A stretch of DNA of 64,000 nucleotides from Verticillium longisporum (lineage: Eukaryota; Ascomycota; Sordariomycetes; Glomerellales; Plectosphaerellaceae). The stretch covers positions 1,116,001-1,180,000 of the forward strand of contig JAETXT010000005.1 of NCBI GenBank assembly GCA_019188255.1. The letters are read 5' to 3'. A model generated the notes under the pieces. The model saw only the letters and a program-made list of their open reading frames with translations. It searched no databases and was not told where the DNA came from. The position numbers and the translations under genes were made by a program. Below, one piece after another: positions 22,300-34,269 of the stretch (the first letter of the stretch is position 1; each line of letters starts with the position of its first letter).

Positions 22300-24045
22300 T
22301 CAATAAATACACAACCGCTGCTTAAGCTCGCTCTGATCATCATGGGCGAAAAGCTCGCCTTTCATTACGCCCTGAACATAGCCACTGCCGACAAAGTCCT
22401 TGTCCGTCGGTTCTAGCTTTGGCTTCAGGATAAAGGGGTAATTTCCGCCCTCGAGCACCCACACCTCATCGCCAGGTTGGGAATCCAGAGGACCCATTCC
22501 CATGCAGCCTTTCATCGTGACGAAGAAGACTTGATTCGCTGCCAGGCGCAGGATCGTGTTGCGCATATCCATGCTTAGTTCACCGGTATTACAGAATCGC
22601 AGGGCATCCTCCACGTCCGGTAATGTTGCTTCTCTCAGGGCAGTCTGATCGTGGTCCCGGACCCAGTCGCCAAGTAGTACACGGGCAAAAGTCTCGTCAA
22701 GCTTGCTTGGCTTTCCCTCTGCCGCCTTGAAGTAGCTTTCTTGAAAAGCTGAACTCGACTCGGCGACGGTCTTCCATTGGCGGACCTTTTCTCGTATGAC
22801 AGGGTTCTCGTGGCCGTGCTTATGCTCATCGATGAGAATCTTGTCACCGACAAGGTCAATGGTATCAACATACCATCCACCGATTTCCAGGATCCTGGAC
22901 CGGCGGGCTGCCAGTGACTTCATCTCATCGATGTTGACCTTCGCTCCGCCGCAAGCGTTGTAGACAGGGAAGCAGTGAACGGGACCCCAGTTGGTGTTGT
23001 ACATGGGCAAATTCCCCAAGTCCAACGCCCAGCGAGGAATGTCGGGCGTCGCATTTTCCGCCTCGACGCGCGAACACGCAACCATGGGGCGAAGGCTCTG
23101 CTCAGCTACAATGAGTTCAAGGGTCGCAACGGCAAAGACCTCGGAAGCCGGCACCTCATAGTCGCACGCTTCCGTACTGGGCAGTATGCCGGGATTGATC
23201 AGGCCCAACAGCCCGTAAATCTTGTCTCGCTTGTCTGTCGCGCCCCTCCACCGCCACTTGTGAACCGTGTCGAACGGACCATCCAACCTCTGACGCGCGC
23301 CGTCGACCCACGCCACATTCGTGACAAAGTAGTGGAGCGGCAGCATGTCGTCGACAGGCGGAAACGCCGCGGGCAGGCCTTTTGTTACAGCAAGGTCCTT
23401 GGCCTGGAGGATAACGTCCCAGGACACACAGATGGAGCCCCAAAGGAGATCAACGGAAGGGGGCAGTGCCACTTCTTGAAGGGTCCATACTCTTGTCCAC
23501 CAGGCATTATCCTGCCGCGTAAAGAATCTCAAAAACTGAACAGCTTCGTTGAAGCGTGGTTTGGCCAGCAGTGCGGGAGGGTAGTGCACGCCTTCTTCGG
23601 TACCGGCTTCGTAGACGGCAGCCATGTAGCGGATGATGTCCATGGCGGCGTCGGCGTCCTCATGGCTGAGTGGGTGTGGTATTTCGCCAAGCCAGACTAT
23701 GCATCGAGTGCACTTTGAGTAAATGGTCCTCATGAGTCGCACCTGGATAGCCTTCTCTTTTGGGTCATGTTGGTCAATGCAGAGCTGATCGATCCAGAGG
23801 CACCGATCGAGGTCGGGCAGGCGGAGCTTGCGAAGAGCTGTTTCGAGATTCTGGGTCACGGCGACGGGAGCGCCAGAAACCAAGACATTCGTCAGCGTCT
23901 TCTGAGTGCCCCAGACATAAGACAGCGCCTCGTACGCTGGGCTCTCGGAGAGCAAAACCGACGTTGCAACGCATTCAATGGGACTTTCGGGCTTTCCATA
24001 GTGAGGATGGAGCACCAGTATCTTGATCATATGTTCGAGGCTCAT
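22300..24045 (-). CDS. HET (heterokaryon incompatibility) domain protein
   Basis: HET-domain protein of 581 residues from ATG 24045; the frame can be read from ATG 24183 but the added 46 residues are not family-like. The HET domain covers roughly residues 40-190 with its three blocks: YEALSYVWG, LWIDQLCIDQ and VWTLQEVAL. The C-terminal half carries no NACHT, WD40 or ankyrin repeats, so this is a stand-alone HET architecture. HET domains trigger incompatibility cell death when activated in hyphal fusion; many copies exist per genome and most have unknown partners. No companion gene such as a HeLo or NLR partner is adjacent. Confidence 0.93.
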   Translation of the reverse strand: MSLEHMIKILVLHPHYGKPESPIECVATSVLLSESPAYEALSYVWGTQKTLTNVLVSGAPVAVTQNLETALRKLRLPDLDRCLWIDQLCIDQHDPKEKAIQVRLMRTIYSKCTRCIVWLGEIPHPLSHEDADAAMDIIRYMAAVYEAGTEEGVHYPPALLAKPRFNEAVQFLRFFTRQDNAWWTRVWTLQEVALPPSVDLLWGSICVSWDVILQAKDLAVTKGLPAAFPPVDDMLPLHYFVTNVAWVDGARQRLDGPFDTVHKWRWRGATDKRDKIYGLLGLINPGILPSTEACDYEVPASEVFAVATLELIVAEQSLRPMVACSRVEAENATPDIPRWALDLGNLPMYNTNWGPVHCFPVYNACGGAKVNIDEMKSLAARRSRILEIGGWYVDTIDLVGDKILIDEHKHGHENPVIREKVRQWKTVAESSSAFQESYFKAAEGKPSKLDETFARVLLGDWVRDHDQTALREATLPDVEDALRFCNTGELSMDMRNTILRLAANQVFFVTMKGCMGMGPLDSQPGDEVWVLEGGNYPFILKPKLEPTDKDFVGSGYVQGVMKGELFAHDDQSELKQRLCIY

Positions 24046-24983
24046 GATGTCTGGAGCCAGGCAGCTGCCAGCTCGCTGTGATCGAACAGACAGGAATGAG
24101 TGGCAGGTTGGTGCGTCCTTCAATGGTTTGCCGAGGGGGGTTGCAGGCCAGCCTGATCTTAGAGACACGAGAAAATGGCGCATGTGCTACTCACGATTAT
24201 TTACAGTCACACGGGCATGTCTGTCAGCCCTGCCGTGCCTCACTTGTGCGTCTCTGAACGGGCCACCTGCAGGTCGTAAGGACTCGTGGCCAGCCGGCCG
24301 GCTGGAAGACTCAGCGAAGATTCTCACCAATATTCCGGAGCGGTACACGGTGGGAGCCTACGAGCATTCATCTCTTGTGAACAATAATGTACATTAGAGC
24401 GATGACCAGTAACTACGATCATTCTATTCTGTGCCACCGGTAGTTGTTGCCTAAAGCTCATCGTCTTCTGGCGTAATGGACGGGTATCCTCATCAATGAC
24501 CTGCATGTGCATGCAAACCAGCGTAGACCTTTTGATGAAGAGACACCCCTACTTGCAACGGCCTGTGTAAAGTCAAATAGTTGTATCTATCTCAAATGTG
24601 ATAGTAAAGTGTAAAAAGCTCAAGGAGATGTCTTTGTATCCCGTCTATATGATATTCTTTCCTGTCGTCTTTCCGGCGATCTCAACTTCCTGTATTCCAA
24701 TCCCCATAACCCGAATTACATTGAAAGATAGAACGCGCACGCTTCATAAAAGATGTCGTTACACGACCGCCATTGGAGGTCGCTGTAATGGCTTCTGCTC
24801 CTGAAATGGAAGGCAGACCATCTGAACAGGCACACTGCATCCACCTGCGGCCTTCAGATGAAGACCTGCTGCCAAAGGGTTAGAACGCAAAAGTAACGAA
24901 AGAAACCCGAATCAGCCCCGGCTAGCTAGTGGGCCGGTCTTGCCCCGGTCGCCTGGCGACGTCGTCGGAGAGGATACGGGTCC
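24046..24983. other. intergenic, no gene seen
   Basis: 0.9 kb between the HET gene start and the F-box gene end, both on the minus strand. No recognisable coding sequence. Confidence 0.55.
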
Positions 24984-25823
24984 CTAGTAAGAGGTGATGA
25001 TGATGGCTTTACCTGTTTGTGCGCCGTCTTGCGCCGTCGCCTTGTCCAGCGCCAACAACACCTGCGTGGTCCGGACAAGCAATTCTAGGCAGGTTAGTCC
25101 ATGCTGTGACATGACCATGTATCAAGATAGCGTAACTCACCCTCAAGTCGCAGTCGGTATTTGACGGCCGGCTCGTCGCTAACCGGCCGCCGTCTCGGAA
25201 GCGCCCCGACAGGCTCCTGCAGCACCATCGGCTCAACAGCGAACCGCAAGCCGACGCTCTTCCAAGGATCAGCCCATAAAACGTCCCCTCTGCCTGCAGC
25301 AGCATCGCTCAGCCACGTGCGCCAAACCCTCAGCACGCCGTCGCCGACGCCGGTGTAGCTCATGAACAGGCCCCGTGCGGGGCCCCGCTGCACGACACTG
25401 ACGCCGACGCAGAGCTGCGCGAACAGCTCGTCTTCATCGAGGAGGACTTCCCTCTCGGGCGTCTCCTCGAAGCCGAAACGTGAGTACCAGCCGCCGAGCC
25501 TGGCGTCGCCGACGAGCGGCCCCATGCCGGACGATCGGCAGGACGTGCTGGGGGCGCGTCGCTCGCTCGGAGCGTGGCATTCGAGAACGAGCTCGCGGGT
25601 GCCGAGGGCGGCGGTCTGCAGGAGACGGACGCGGAGGCAGGCTGAGGCTGCTTCGTGAAAGCGGCGTGAGACGAGAGCAGCGGTCGCGAGGGTGCGTGCA
25701 GGAAGGGGTGCTAGGAGGGCGTCGAGGATCTGAGGAACCATCGATCAGTTGTCACATCATCATGTTGGATGAGAGGAAGTAGCGAACCTCGTTGGGTAAC
25801 GAGTCGATAGTTCGACAAGACAT
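24984..25823 (-). CDS. F-box protein
   Basis: Three exons, 25823-25788, 25729-25141 and 25084-24984, 241 residues. Exon 1 is only 36 nt and supplies the start of the F-box: splicing joins IDSLPNE to ILDALLAPLPARTLATAALV, followed by SRRFHEAA, the standard F-box pattern. Intron 2 (gtgagt...cctag) joins RLRLE to ELLVRTTQVLLALDKAT, which flows as one helix. The rest (GWYSRFGFEE, VWRTWLSDAA, KSVGLRF) resembles fungal F-box proteins of unknown substrate. Expected role: substrate adaptor of an SCF ubiquitin ligase through Skp1. Confidence 0.85.
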
Positions 25824-26590
25824 GGTGATGAAGGTGAAATAGGAACAAAAATCATGGGAAAGAAGCTTGTTGTTCAGTATCCCGGCTGAATGAGGTGCTG
25901 TCGCTAGTCTATTTATCGGTTCGTTCCGGCCGGTCCGACTTGGCCTCGGGCCACTTGCAGAGAGGTAAATCGTACAATCTACCGACGAAGATGGAACGGC
26001 GGCGTCAGTGTTAGGTTACATCGATGCGCCGGGGTCTAGCCAGCGCATCCGTTGACGTATCGAGTTGATGTTTGATGGATGAAATGGCGGTCGCCAGCTC
26101 AATTGTCCATTGGTCACGTCGATGACCTGCTTAAGGCCGACGGCTCAAGTGCCGATCTGGGATGGTGTCGATGGTGACATGCGGCTCAGCGGGCGCACAT
26201 TGTCGGACGCTAAATGAACCTTGAACGCGTAAACCTGCGTTGACGAATCTCGAGGCGTTGCGATCTGATTTTGGCCATCGGACATGATTCGGCATGGCAC
26301 GATAGGTGATCGCCGTCATCAGTCGTACGGTCATGCCACTTCTTGATGGCAGCCCGAATCAAGATAAGAGCATCCTCGTATCCTCCTTGATGAGTCGCAA
26401 TAGTCACGCCAGATTCATTTCATGATTTCGCAACTCTTCTCTCGATTCTTAATTTCACGTCATGCTATACTGCCGCGCTCCCACGACTTGATATCATCGC
26501 CATGCCACCGAGGAGGATCCAGCCCACTGTGCTCCAACATGGAGTCACCGCCGATACCGATCGACAACTCGACGATAGCCCAATACGCCA
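25824..26590. other. intergenic, no gene seen
   Basis: 0.77 kb between the F-box gene start and the hydrolase gene end. A minus-strand frame at 26131-26407 was inspected and not recognised. Confidence 0.55.
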
Positions 26591-27986
26591 TCACAGCCGA
26601 GTTTTCAGCTTGGACTCGCTCGTCAAAGCCTCGACCCTCGAATACATCTCATCCTCAAAAGCCTTGATGTACTGCTCCGTAACGGGCTCAGCAGCCGGCA
26701 TGATCTGCGTGCCAAACAGACCAGCAACGCCAGCCTCGCGGTCAATCCACTAAACAGTTCACCCAAAATGTCAGCTGGTCCTCACAAAACGTACGCCACA
26801 GCTCGCAGCGTGACGAAAGATAGCACTCACCCAGAAAATGTTGGCCGCGCCAGACCACATCAGCGCCCCCTTCCTCCGATGCCCATGCGCATGCCCGTCA
26901 ATGAGCAAGCCCCCAAGCCCCCAGTCATACTCGCCCGTCGCGGGGAAATCCCCCACGGCCCACGACGGATCCTCCATGGCCCGGTCGAGCGCCGTCCGCG
27001 CCGCGCCGCCCAGCTGCGGCCTGAACATGTGCGCCGCCGTCGCGGGCCGCAGGAGCCTGCCGTCGTCGACGAGCAGCGAGCGCAGAATCTCGAGATACTC
27101 GTCGAGCCGCCCGTAGAGCCCCTGGCCGCCGAGCGCGGCGCCCGGGTCGAGGCCGGCGTTGAGGTGCGGGCCCGTGTAGGGGCGGGCCGCGCCGGCGGCG
27201 AGGTCGCGCACGCTCAGCGGCCAGAGGGAGCCGTCGTCGAGGACGCGGGCCTCGCGGAAGGTGAAGGACGTGAGGCCGAGGGGCGCGAAGACGTGGCGGG
27301 CGAGGTAGGCCTGCAGGGAGGGGCCTGTGAGGGACTCGAGGACGCGGCCGGCCCAGTCGACGGCGCTGCCGTAGCTGAAGCCCTCGCCCGGCTGGAAGAG
27401 GAGCGGGAAGGCGAAGCGCTCGTCGACGTTGGCGCCGGACAGGGGCGGGATCTTGTGGAGGGACTGCCAGCGCTGGATGTCAGGCGAGAGAAAGTTGTAC
27501 GTTGTGCCGGCCGCGTGCGTGAGGAGGAGGCGGAGGGTGATTGGATTCGCGCGGGGTGCAAAGACAGGCTGCGCTTTTCGGTCGGGCGATGGGAAGCCCG
27601 TGAGGACCTGCTGAGAAGCGAGGATGGGGATGTGGGAGGACACGTCTTCGTCGAGGGTCACGACGCCGCGCTCCACGAGCTGGAGGATGCCAATCGTGGT
27701 GATGAGCTTTGTGGCCGACGCGAGCCACAGCGTGCTTGAGGGCTTCAATTGAGCTATGTGAGACGGCGAGTTGGGGCTCAGAATGTTGGAATAGTTGAAT
27801 TTCCCTGTTCAGCCCGCTGTGTAAGTGACTAGATCTCGCTCGATAGCAACAGATCGACTGCCAATGCCATCGACTGCCAATGCCATCGCTAATCGCCATA
27901 CCTGACTTGTCTATCGCGTAGAGGATAGCCCCCGGCAGGATGCCGTCGCGGACACCAGCCGAGATGTACTCATCGAAGGATGCCAT
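26591..27986 (-). CDS. beta-lactamase-fold serine hydrolase (EstB/LovD transesterase type)
   Basis: Three exons, 27986-27902, 27804-26831 and 26749-26591, 405 residues. Phases agree (G|GG, then phase 0 between NIFW and WIDREAG). Class C beta-lactamase fold: nucleophile motif S-A-T-K (Ser58, Lys61) in WLASATKL, the Tyr motif YGS near residue 173 (GEGFSYGSAVDW), and the C-terminal WSGAANIFWWID block in place of KTG. Relatives include esterases and the acyltransferase LovD of statin synthesis, but no polyketide synthase is nearby, so a stand-alone esterase is more likely. Intron 1 holds two copies of a 16-bp GACTGCCAATGCCATC unit. Confidence 0.9.
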
Positions 27987-28663
27987 GTTGATGAACCGAC
28001 CAAGTCGTCAAGGCTGAGCTGGCGAGAGGAGAATTGAGCTCTACTTTATGAGTTCTTTCGTTAAATCTGTACCACGATGTCCTCTCGACCAAAGTCTTTA
28101 TTACGTGCTGCCAAGTCTGAAGATGTCTGTCGCCTCTTGTCGTCAGTCTCGCCGGGTTGGAACGCAGTGCAGTGCCCCCGGTCGCCAGAATGCTGAGATC
28201 CCGACAGTTGACCCCTCTTGTGAATAGATCATGGAGAAACCCAGGGCCGAGGCTCATAGTCTCCTGTGCTTTACCCAAAATGGCAACTTGTCAATACGGG
28301 GACAAGTTACCATTCCCACTTGTAATCCCTGTTATTCCCGGTAGACTCGACTTTACAACCGCAGTCGACTTCCTCCGACGACAGTACTGATTATAAACAA
28401 GTTCGGTTGTCCCAAAGTGGTGTGCAGACTTCAAAGGTGATCGAATGCTCCTCCATTGGAAAGATGGATTGCCATCCTTGTATCATGGCTTTCATAATCA
28501 TCAGTCGGGTGCCACCACGCCAGCTCAACCAAGAGCAGCATCCCCAAAGCCAGTCCATGCCGAATTGTACCGTCCCGTGTCCCGTACCCAGAAGCCGACA
28601 TTGTCACATACAAATGTTCCCCGAATCTTGACCCGATCCACAAACGCCCCAGTGTCCGTCCGC
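27987..28663. other. intergenic, no gene seen
   Basis: Between the hydrolase gene start and the Bir1 gene end, both minus strand. Nothing coding recognised. Confidence 0.55.
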
Positions 28664-31471
28664 TCAGTCTACAATCATGCCCTCGAGCACACCCATCGCT
28701 CGTGTGCCCTCGCTCTCGAACCGGCTCACCATGACCTCGCACTCGTGCTTGAGCTTGGCCTCGGCCTTCTCTGCGTTGTGGTAGATCCACTCCTCGACCG
28801 TCATGCGCTTCTCTGGGCTCGTGAGCTCGGCGCCGTGCGCCAGGAACCGGTCGGTCCCATTCTCCTTGTCGCTGTTGCTGTTGCCGCCCTTCTGCGGTGA
28901 GGATAAGATATTGTCGACGTCCACGGCTGTCCAGGGCGTCGTGCTGCGGAGACCAGCGACAACGTTTCGCTTCGAGGGTGATCCGTGACGCATTGGTGTG
29001 GCGGCCACAGGCGCGAGGGCGACGCGCTTGACAGTAGCCGGCCTGGCCGACGGAGGTTGGTTTTCGGCGTCGGACGGCTGAGGGGAGGGAGACGGCGAGA
29101 CGGCTGGCTGGCGCGCCGACTGCGCCGGTGAAGCCTGGTGTCGCGGAGTAGACGGCGGCTGCAGGTGCCGGGGAATCGATGAAGGGGGTGCAGGCGAAGA
29201 AGGGGTCGGTGCAGGTGCCTCATTCTCTTGATCTGCTGGTGCCGGCGACGAGGATGCTCGCTTTGCAGTTGTTGCCACAGGTTCTGGTGTTTCGTGGCGC
29301 GAAGCAAGCGACTGCCGAGCTGCGGGTATGTCGGGGAATTCAGGAATAATGATGTCCTCTTCCGCATCCGCAAGCACGTCGTCCACAGCCTCTTCGGCAG
29401 CACTTCCCGCCTCATGATACGACAGCTCATCAGGCTCGTCAGCAGCCAGAGACAATCGCGAAGCAATCGAGCGCTTTGAGGGCCGCACATCACTGGACCG
29501 CGTCTGACTGTTACCAGTGACAACGGTTCCGACGCTCTCGTCGTGCTCTTCGAGATCTTCCTCGGGCTCCGGGCTCGACGGCTTTTGTGCTTGTTGCTTT
29601 GCCAGTTCTGCCTCCGCTGCAGCCTCCGCCGCAGCCTTTGCTTCCTTTGCTTCCTTTGCTTCCTTCGTCTTCTGGGCTTTGGTCTTGGAGACTTTGCGTG
29701 TGCCTGCCGCCTTGCGGCCCTTCTTAGGCACCTCAAGCGAGGCGTCTTCCTCCTCCACCGCCGCCTGCTGCTCAGCGGCCACCTGTTCTTCGAGCCTTCG
29801 CAAGTCCTCCTCGACATCTGCGTCGTCAACTTTTGGGTAGGGATCGAACCAAAGCTTGGAGCTCTCGCCAGTCGTAGACTCGTTCTTCGCCTTCACATTT
29901 GGCTCTGTAGCATGGGTCTCCGGCTGGGTCGTTCCTGTGTCGTTTTGCTCCGTGTCGGCATCTTGCACCATGTCCTCTTCGTCTGGGAGGGGTCGTTCAA
30001 GGTCGGCCTCCAGCTGACGGTCGATCTCGTCGTCGTCAGGGAAAGCCCCTGGCGCGGCTCGGGCAGAAGCCACAGAACCAGTTGATTTGACCGATGCGCT
30101 GGAAACCTTCCTCGTGCTCTTGGCGTTCGATCCCCGGGCCGTCTTGCGACCCTTGGTCTTGGGCTGCGGCGCATCGTCCACTTCGATATCGACCGAGGCA
30201 GGTTCCACGACCGAGGCATCTGTAGCGTTGCTAGCGCGGACTTTCGTGGCCCGCTTCTTGGGTGCCGGAGCTTCAGCATTCGTCATGATGGAGTCGTCGA
30301 GCGCGTCACTAGCGCGTTTACGCCCACGAACAGGCTTCGCTGGCGGTGGCGGCATGTCCTCCTCGATCCCAGAGTCCACATCCTGTGCTTCTACTGATTG
30401 TTCCTTCTTGGTCTTCGTCTTTCGTGCCTTGGCCGTTGTAGCCGTTGTCGTCTTCTTTGCCCGTCCGCCCTTCTTGTTCGTCGTGGAGGCAGTCGTCATG
30501 ATGCTGTCGTCGTACTCGGCGGGCATGTCGTCGGCTATGGAGGACACCTCCTCGACTGTCGTCGCGACCGACTGGACCGAGGCGCGCGAAACCTTGGAGC
30601 CTCGCGCGCTCTTCGCCTTGGAGGCCTTGCGCTTGTCAGCGTGCTCCTCGAGGAGGGCAAAGAACGGACAGTCGGGCGACCGGCTCATGTGTTCGTCTCT
30701 GTGGAAAGCAGCAAGTCAGCAAAGCGTTGAAGCCGGCGGTCAACCAGAAGAATCCAAACTCACAGTGGCTTATCCCCTTGCTCCCACCCGTCAAGCGCCA
30801 GCTCGCAGTACGCACACGTAGCCATGTCATCATACTCAGCCATGGGCGTCCACTTCCAGCCAGCCTCAGCAAGCTACACCAAATCGTCAACCTTTGCTTC
30901 CCAGAGAAAGCAAGCAAGCAAGCAAGCAGAAAAAAGGGCGGCAACCAACCTGTTTCGTCTTGCACTTCCACCCCCTCTTGCCATCATGCGGCCACAGCCC
31001 AGCAAACGTCGCCTTGCGCGCCTCGAGCATGCGCGGCAGGTTGGGATCCTCGCTGACAAAGCCGGCATAGCCCGCCTCAATGGCGGCGCAGACGGCCCAG
31101 CCGCACTGCGGCGCGTGCTTGACGTGTCCGTCGAGCGGGTCGTCGCCCTCCTCCCAGCCGTCGAGCGACTTGTTGCACAGGAAGCACTGCACGTTGTCGG
31201 GGCTGCCGTCGAGCGGGCGCCAGCTGAAGCCGGCGCGGGCGAGCTGCGGGGGCGCAGAGGGGTCAGCGAAAACGCACACATCCCATATACGGGGCCGTAC
31301 ACAATGGAGGCCTACCGATTCGGGGGAGAGGAACCTGGCGTGCGGCCATGTCAGCGTCTTGGCCGTCTTGGTCGCCGCGGAGCCTCGTCGCTTCGGGGCC
31401 GGGACCTTCTTCTCGAAGGAGGCCTTTCGCCCTTCAAAAGTGAACTCGGGGGCCACGAGCGCTGTGGCCAT
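28664..31471 (-). CDS. BIR1: Bir1/survivin-like BIR-repeat protein, chromosomal passenger complex
   Basis: Four exons, 31471-31316, 31243-30950, 30873-30764 and 30698-28664, 864 residues. Two N-terminal BIR zinc domains appear after splicing. The first has CFLC ... HVKHAPQC with GFSWRPLDGSPDN; the second has CAYC ... HMSRSPDC with GWKWTPM, both in CxxC-H-C spacing. A long acidic, Lys/Ala/Pro-rich disordered middle with many SP/TP sites follows, ending in the conserved helix EEWIYHNAEKAEAKLKHECE, where Bir1 binds its INCENP-type partner. Known role: targeting Aurora kinase to centromeres and the spindle. Introns 1-3 are 72, 76 and 65 nt; intron 2 contains AAGC repeats. Confidence 0.93.
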
Positions 31472-32113
31472 TTTGGAACCTTGGGACGCTCTTCTTCGAG
31501 CGCGGTGTGTATATGTATCGAACTTGATTTGCGTACGGCGATGGGGGGGGGGGAAGTCAATTGATCGATGATGAGACGCGCCAGTCGGGGGACGCGTGCG
31601 GAGGCGACAGTGAGGAAACCGAGGATTAAGTCATGGACACCATCAAGTCGCGAGGCAAAATCTCTAGGAAAAGGTGATGGAGCAAGGGGGAAAAAAATAC
31701 TGGCACTGATGTCGTGGCAGGAATGCGGTGCAAGGACGAAATCTGGAGACGGCGAGTTGGACCCCAGGATCGGATGCTACTGTTGGGACCTGCAATTGTA
31801 GTTGCGAGTGTCGCGTTTGTTTACATCCGTCTCCAAGCGGTGGGGCAGCCATGGACCGTGCACCCTACTTCCAGGTACGTACCAGGCTACTTAGATACCT
31901 ACCCAGGTACGACTCAATGTATTTCTAGTCAGTGAATATTAATAGGTATCTTGGGTACCTAGGCAGACAGCAAGGCACCATGATTCGCCTGTTCTGGCAC
32001 AAGGTCATCCGCTTCGTTCATCGACTTCTTCCGCTCCTAGGTCTAGACACTGTAGGATACACCTCTTACAAGGATACGGCCGCATACGCCAAAGCCCCCC
32101 CAGCCCATCAGCA
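31472..32113. other. Bir1 upstream region
   Basis: 0.64 kb between the Bir1 start and the end of the oligopeptidase gene. Holds one TACCT/AGGTA palindrome cluster (separate entry). No gene recognised. Confidence 0.6.
31874..31965. repeat. TACCT/AGGTA palindrome cluster 1
   Basis: About 90 bp rich in CAGGTACG, GATACCTACC, TAGGTATC and GGGTACCTAGG words that pair with each other across an AT-rich core (near 31920-31945). The same vocabulary occurs at 34918-35042. Confidence 0.6.
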
Positions 32114-34269
32114 TTAAATCGGGATACCGAGCTCCTTGTAGAACGCTGCAGTACTGGGCTTGCGGCCGAGGAACTCCTCCAGAGACACCATCTCATCCCG
32201 GCTGCCGCCCTTCTCCAGAACCGTGTGACGGTAACGACGGCCCTCCTTGCCGTTCATGGGGTCTGCTTTGAACACGGAGTGGAACATGTCAGTCGAGTAC
32301 ACCTCGGAATACAGGTAGCCGTAGTAGCCAGCGTCGTAGCCGCCAATGAGGTGACCGAATGTCGCCTGGCCGTTGCCGCTGGAACATGCATGTCAGCACA
32401 AGTCTCTCAAGTCGTATTCTCGTGTCAGACTCACCCCTTCTCGCCCTTGGCCTCGGGGCCCTTGAGGCCCGCAATCTCGCTGCGCAGATTGTTGTAGAGC
32501 TCCGACAGCTTCAGGTTCTTCGCTTCCTCGTGTGTCTTGGGCGTGTGGATCGCCATGTCGAAGATGCCAAAGTGCAGCTGGCGCAGGTTGAACAGGGCCG
32601 AGTTGACGTGCTTCGTCGACATGAGCTTCTCGACGAGGTCGTCGGGGATCTTCTCGCCCGTCTCGTAATGGCTAGAAAGCGACGTGAGCACGCTGGGCGT
32701 CCAGCACCAGTTCTCCACCCTCTGCGCCGGCCCCTCTACATAGTCCCGGACTACGCTGGTGGCGTGGGATCGGCCGTGCTTGGTGCGGCCCGGAAGGTCG
32801 TGGATGCCGTGACCCAGCTCGTGGAAAAGCGTGACGACCACAGCGCGCTTCAGCAGCGACGGCTTCTTCGGCGTGGGCTTGCTAAAGTTGCAGACCAGCG
32901 ACGTGGCGGGGTAGCGACGCGATCCATCCTCGCGCAGGAACCCCGGCTGCAGGTTGAAGTTGGCGGCGTGTCCGTACTTGCCAGGACGCGGGTGGAGGTC
33001 AAGGTAGAGGTAGCCGACGAAGCCGTCACCCTCGGACACGTCATCCCAAACGCTGAACAGAACCACATCCTCGTGCCACACAATGTCTTGGCCCTTGCCT
33101 GTCGGGCTCAGGGCATCGCGGTCCGCATCCTTCAGCTCCACAAACACGAGACCGAGAAGCTCCTCAAAGATCTTCAGCATGCCCGAAATGGTCGAAGTGA
33201 TGGGGAAGTAATCGGCCACCTTGGTCTCGTCGATGCTGTACTCCTTCTCAATCATGAGACGGTCGTAGAACTTGTGGTCCCAGAGGTAGTAGTTGCCATC
33301 GTAGGACTTGCCACTAGCCTCGACATCGGCCTTCTTCAACTCGAGCAGGTGCTCCACCTCCTTGGCGCCACCAGCCGTCAGACGCTCGCGCAGGTCGCCG
33401 AGGAACTCGTCGACTGTATCGGTCGACTTGGCCATCTTGTCCTCAATCTTGAGCTGGGCGTGGTTGGGGTATCCGAGCATGCGCGCGGCCTCGTCACGCA
33501 GCGTGACGGCCTCGGCGAAGAGAGGGACGTTCTGGTTGCACTTGTTCTCGTTCTCGATGAAGACCTTCTCGCGCGTCTCGGGGTTCTTGGCGTATTTCAG
33601 GGTCGGGAACAGGTCGGGGTACTTGAAGGTCAGCTTGACCTTGCCGTCATTCTCGCCCTCGCCCTTGGCCAGTCCCTCTACGACGTCCGAGGGCACGCCG
33701 TCGAGCTCCTCGGGCGTAAACCAGATGCCGCCATCCTCTTCGTTGAGGTTCTTCTGGAATTCAATCTGGATCTGGCTGAGGCGGGTCTTGATCTCCTTGA
33801 AGCGGTCACGCTGAGGACCAGCGGGCAGGCCGAGACCGAACTTGAGGTAGGCTTTCCGGTCCTTCTCCAGCAGGCGCAGGTCCTCGGGGTCGAGGTCCTT
33901 CTCCGCGTCCTTGCGAGAAAAGGTAGCATCGACCAGCTTGTAGATATCCTCACGCATGGCACACTCGATACCAAACTCGTCCATCAGCTTGTCGGCCTCG
34001 GTGGAGGCGGTCCGCAGCTCGGCGTCGGCGGCCACGTATTGGTAGAACCCCAGAAGCCTGCCCTCGAGGGCGGCCTCGTTCTCGTCCTTGATGATGGGGG
34101 CCATGACGTCCTGGAAGGTGGCCTTGTCGACCGAGACGTCGGCCGAGATCTTGTCGAGCAGGGCGCGGGTCTTGGCGCACATCTTCTTGGCGTCGGCGAC
34201 GATGGAGTCCTTGGTGCCCGTGAAGGTGGGCGGCGCCTGGGGCGGCGACTTGTACTTGTCTGGCACCAT
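32114..34269 (-). CDS. PRD1: M3-family metallo-oligopeptidase (thimet oligopeptidase/saccharolysin)
   Basis: Exons 34269-32435 and 32378-32114, 699 residues; the 56-nt intron splits a Gly codon. Zinc site HELGH with TLFHELGHGIHD near residue 481, and the third ligand Glu about 25-30 residues on in DYVEGPAQ, as in M3 peptidases. The C-terminal exon carries GHLIGGYDAGYYGYLYSEVY, part of the substrate-binding region. The N terminus (KYKSPPQAPPTFTGT) matches cytosolic fungal Prd1-type enzymes and lacks an obvious mitochondrial presequence. Role: cleavage of short peptides downstream of the proteasome or in the mitochondrial intermembrane space. Full length. Confidence 0.94.

Noticed and set aside
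26591..27986. LovD-type acyltransferase of a polyketide pathway
   Set aside because: The fold fits, but no polyketide genes are nearby and many fungal esterases share the motifs, so only the general hydrolase call is kept.
29840..29865. tRNA-like B box (GGTTCGATCCC on the minus strand)
   Set aside because: It is the codon sequence for WFDPY inside Bir1; no A box or cloverleaf around it.
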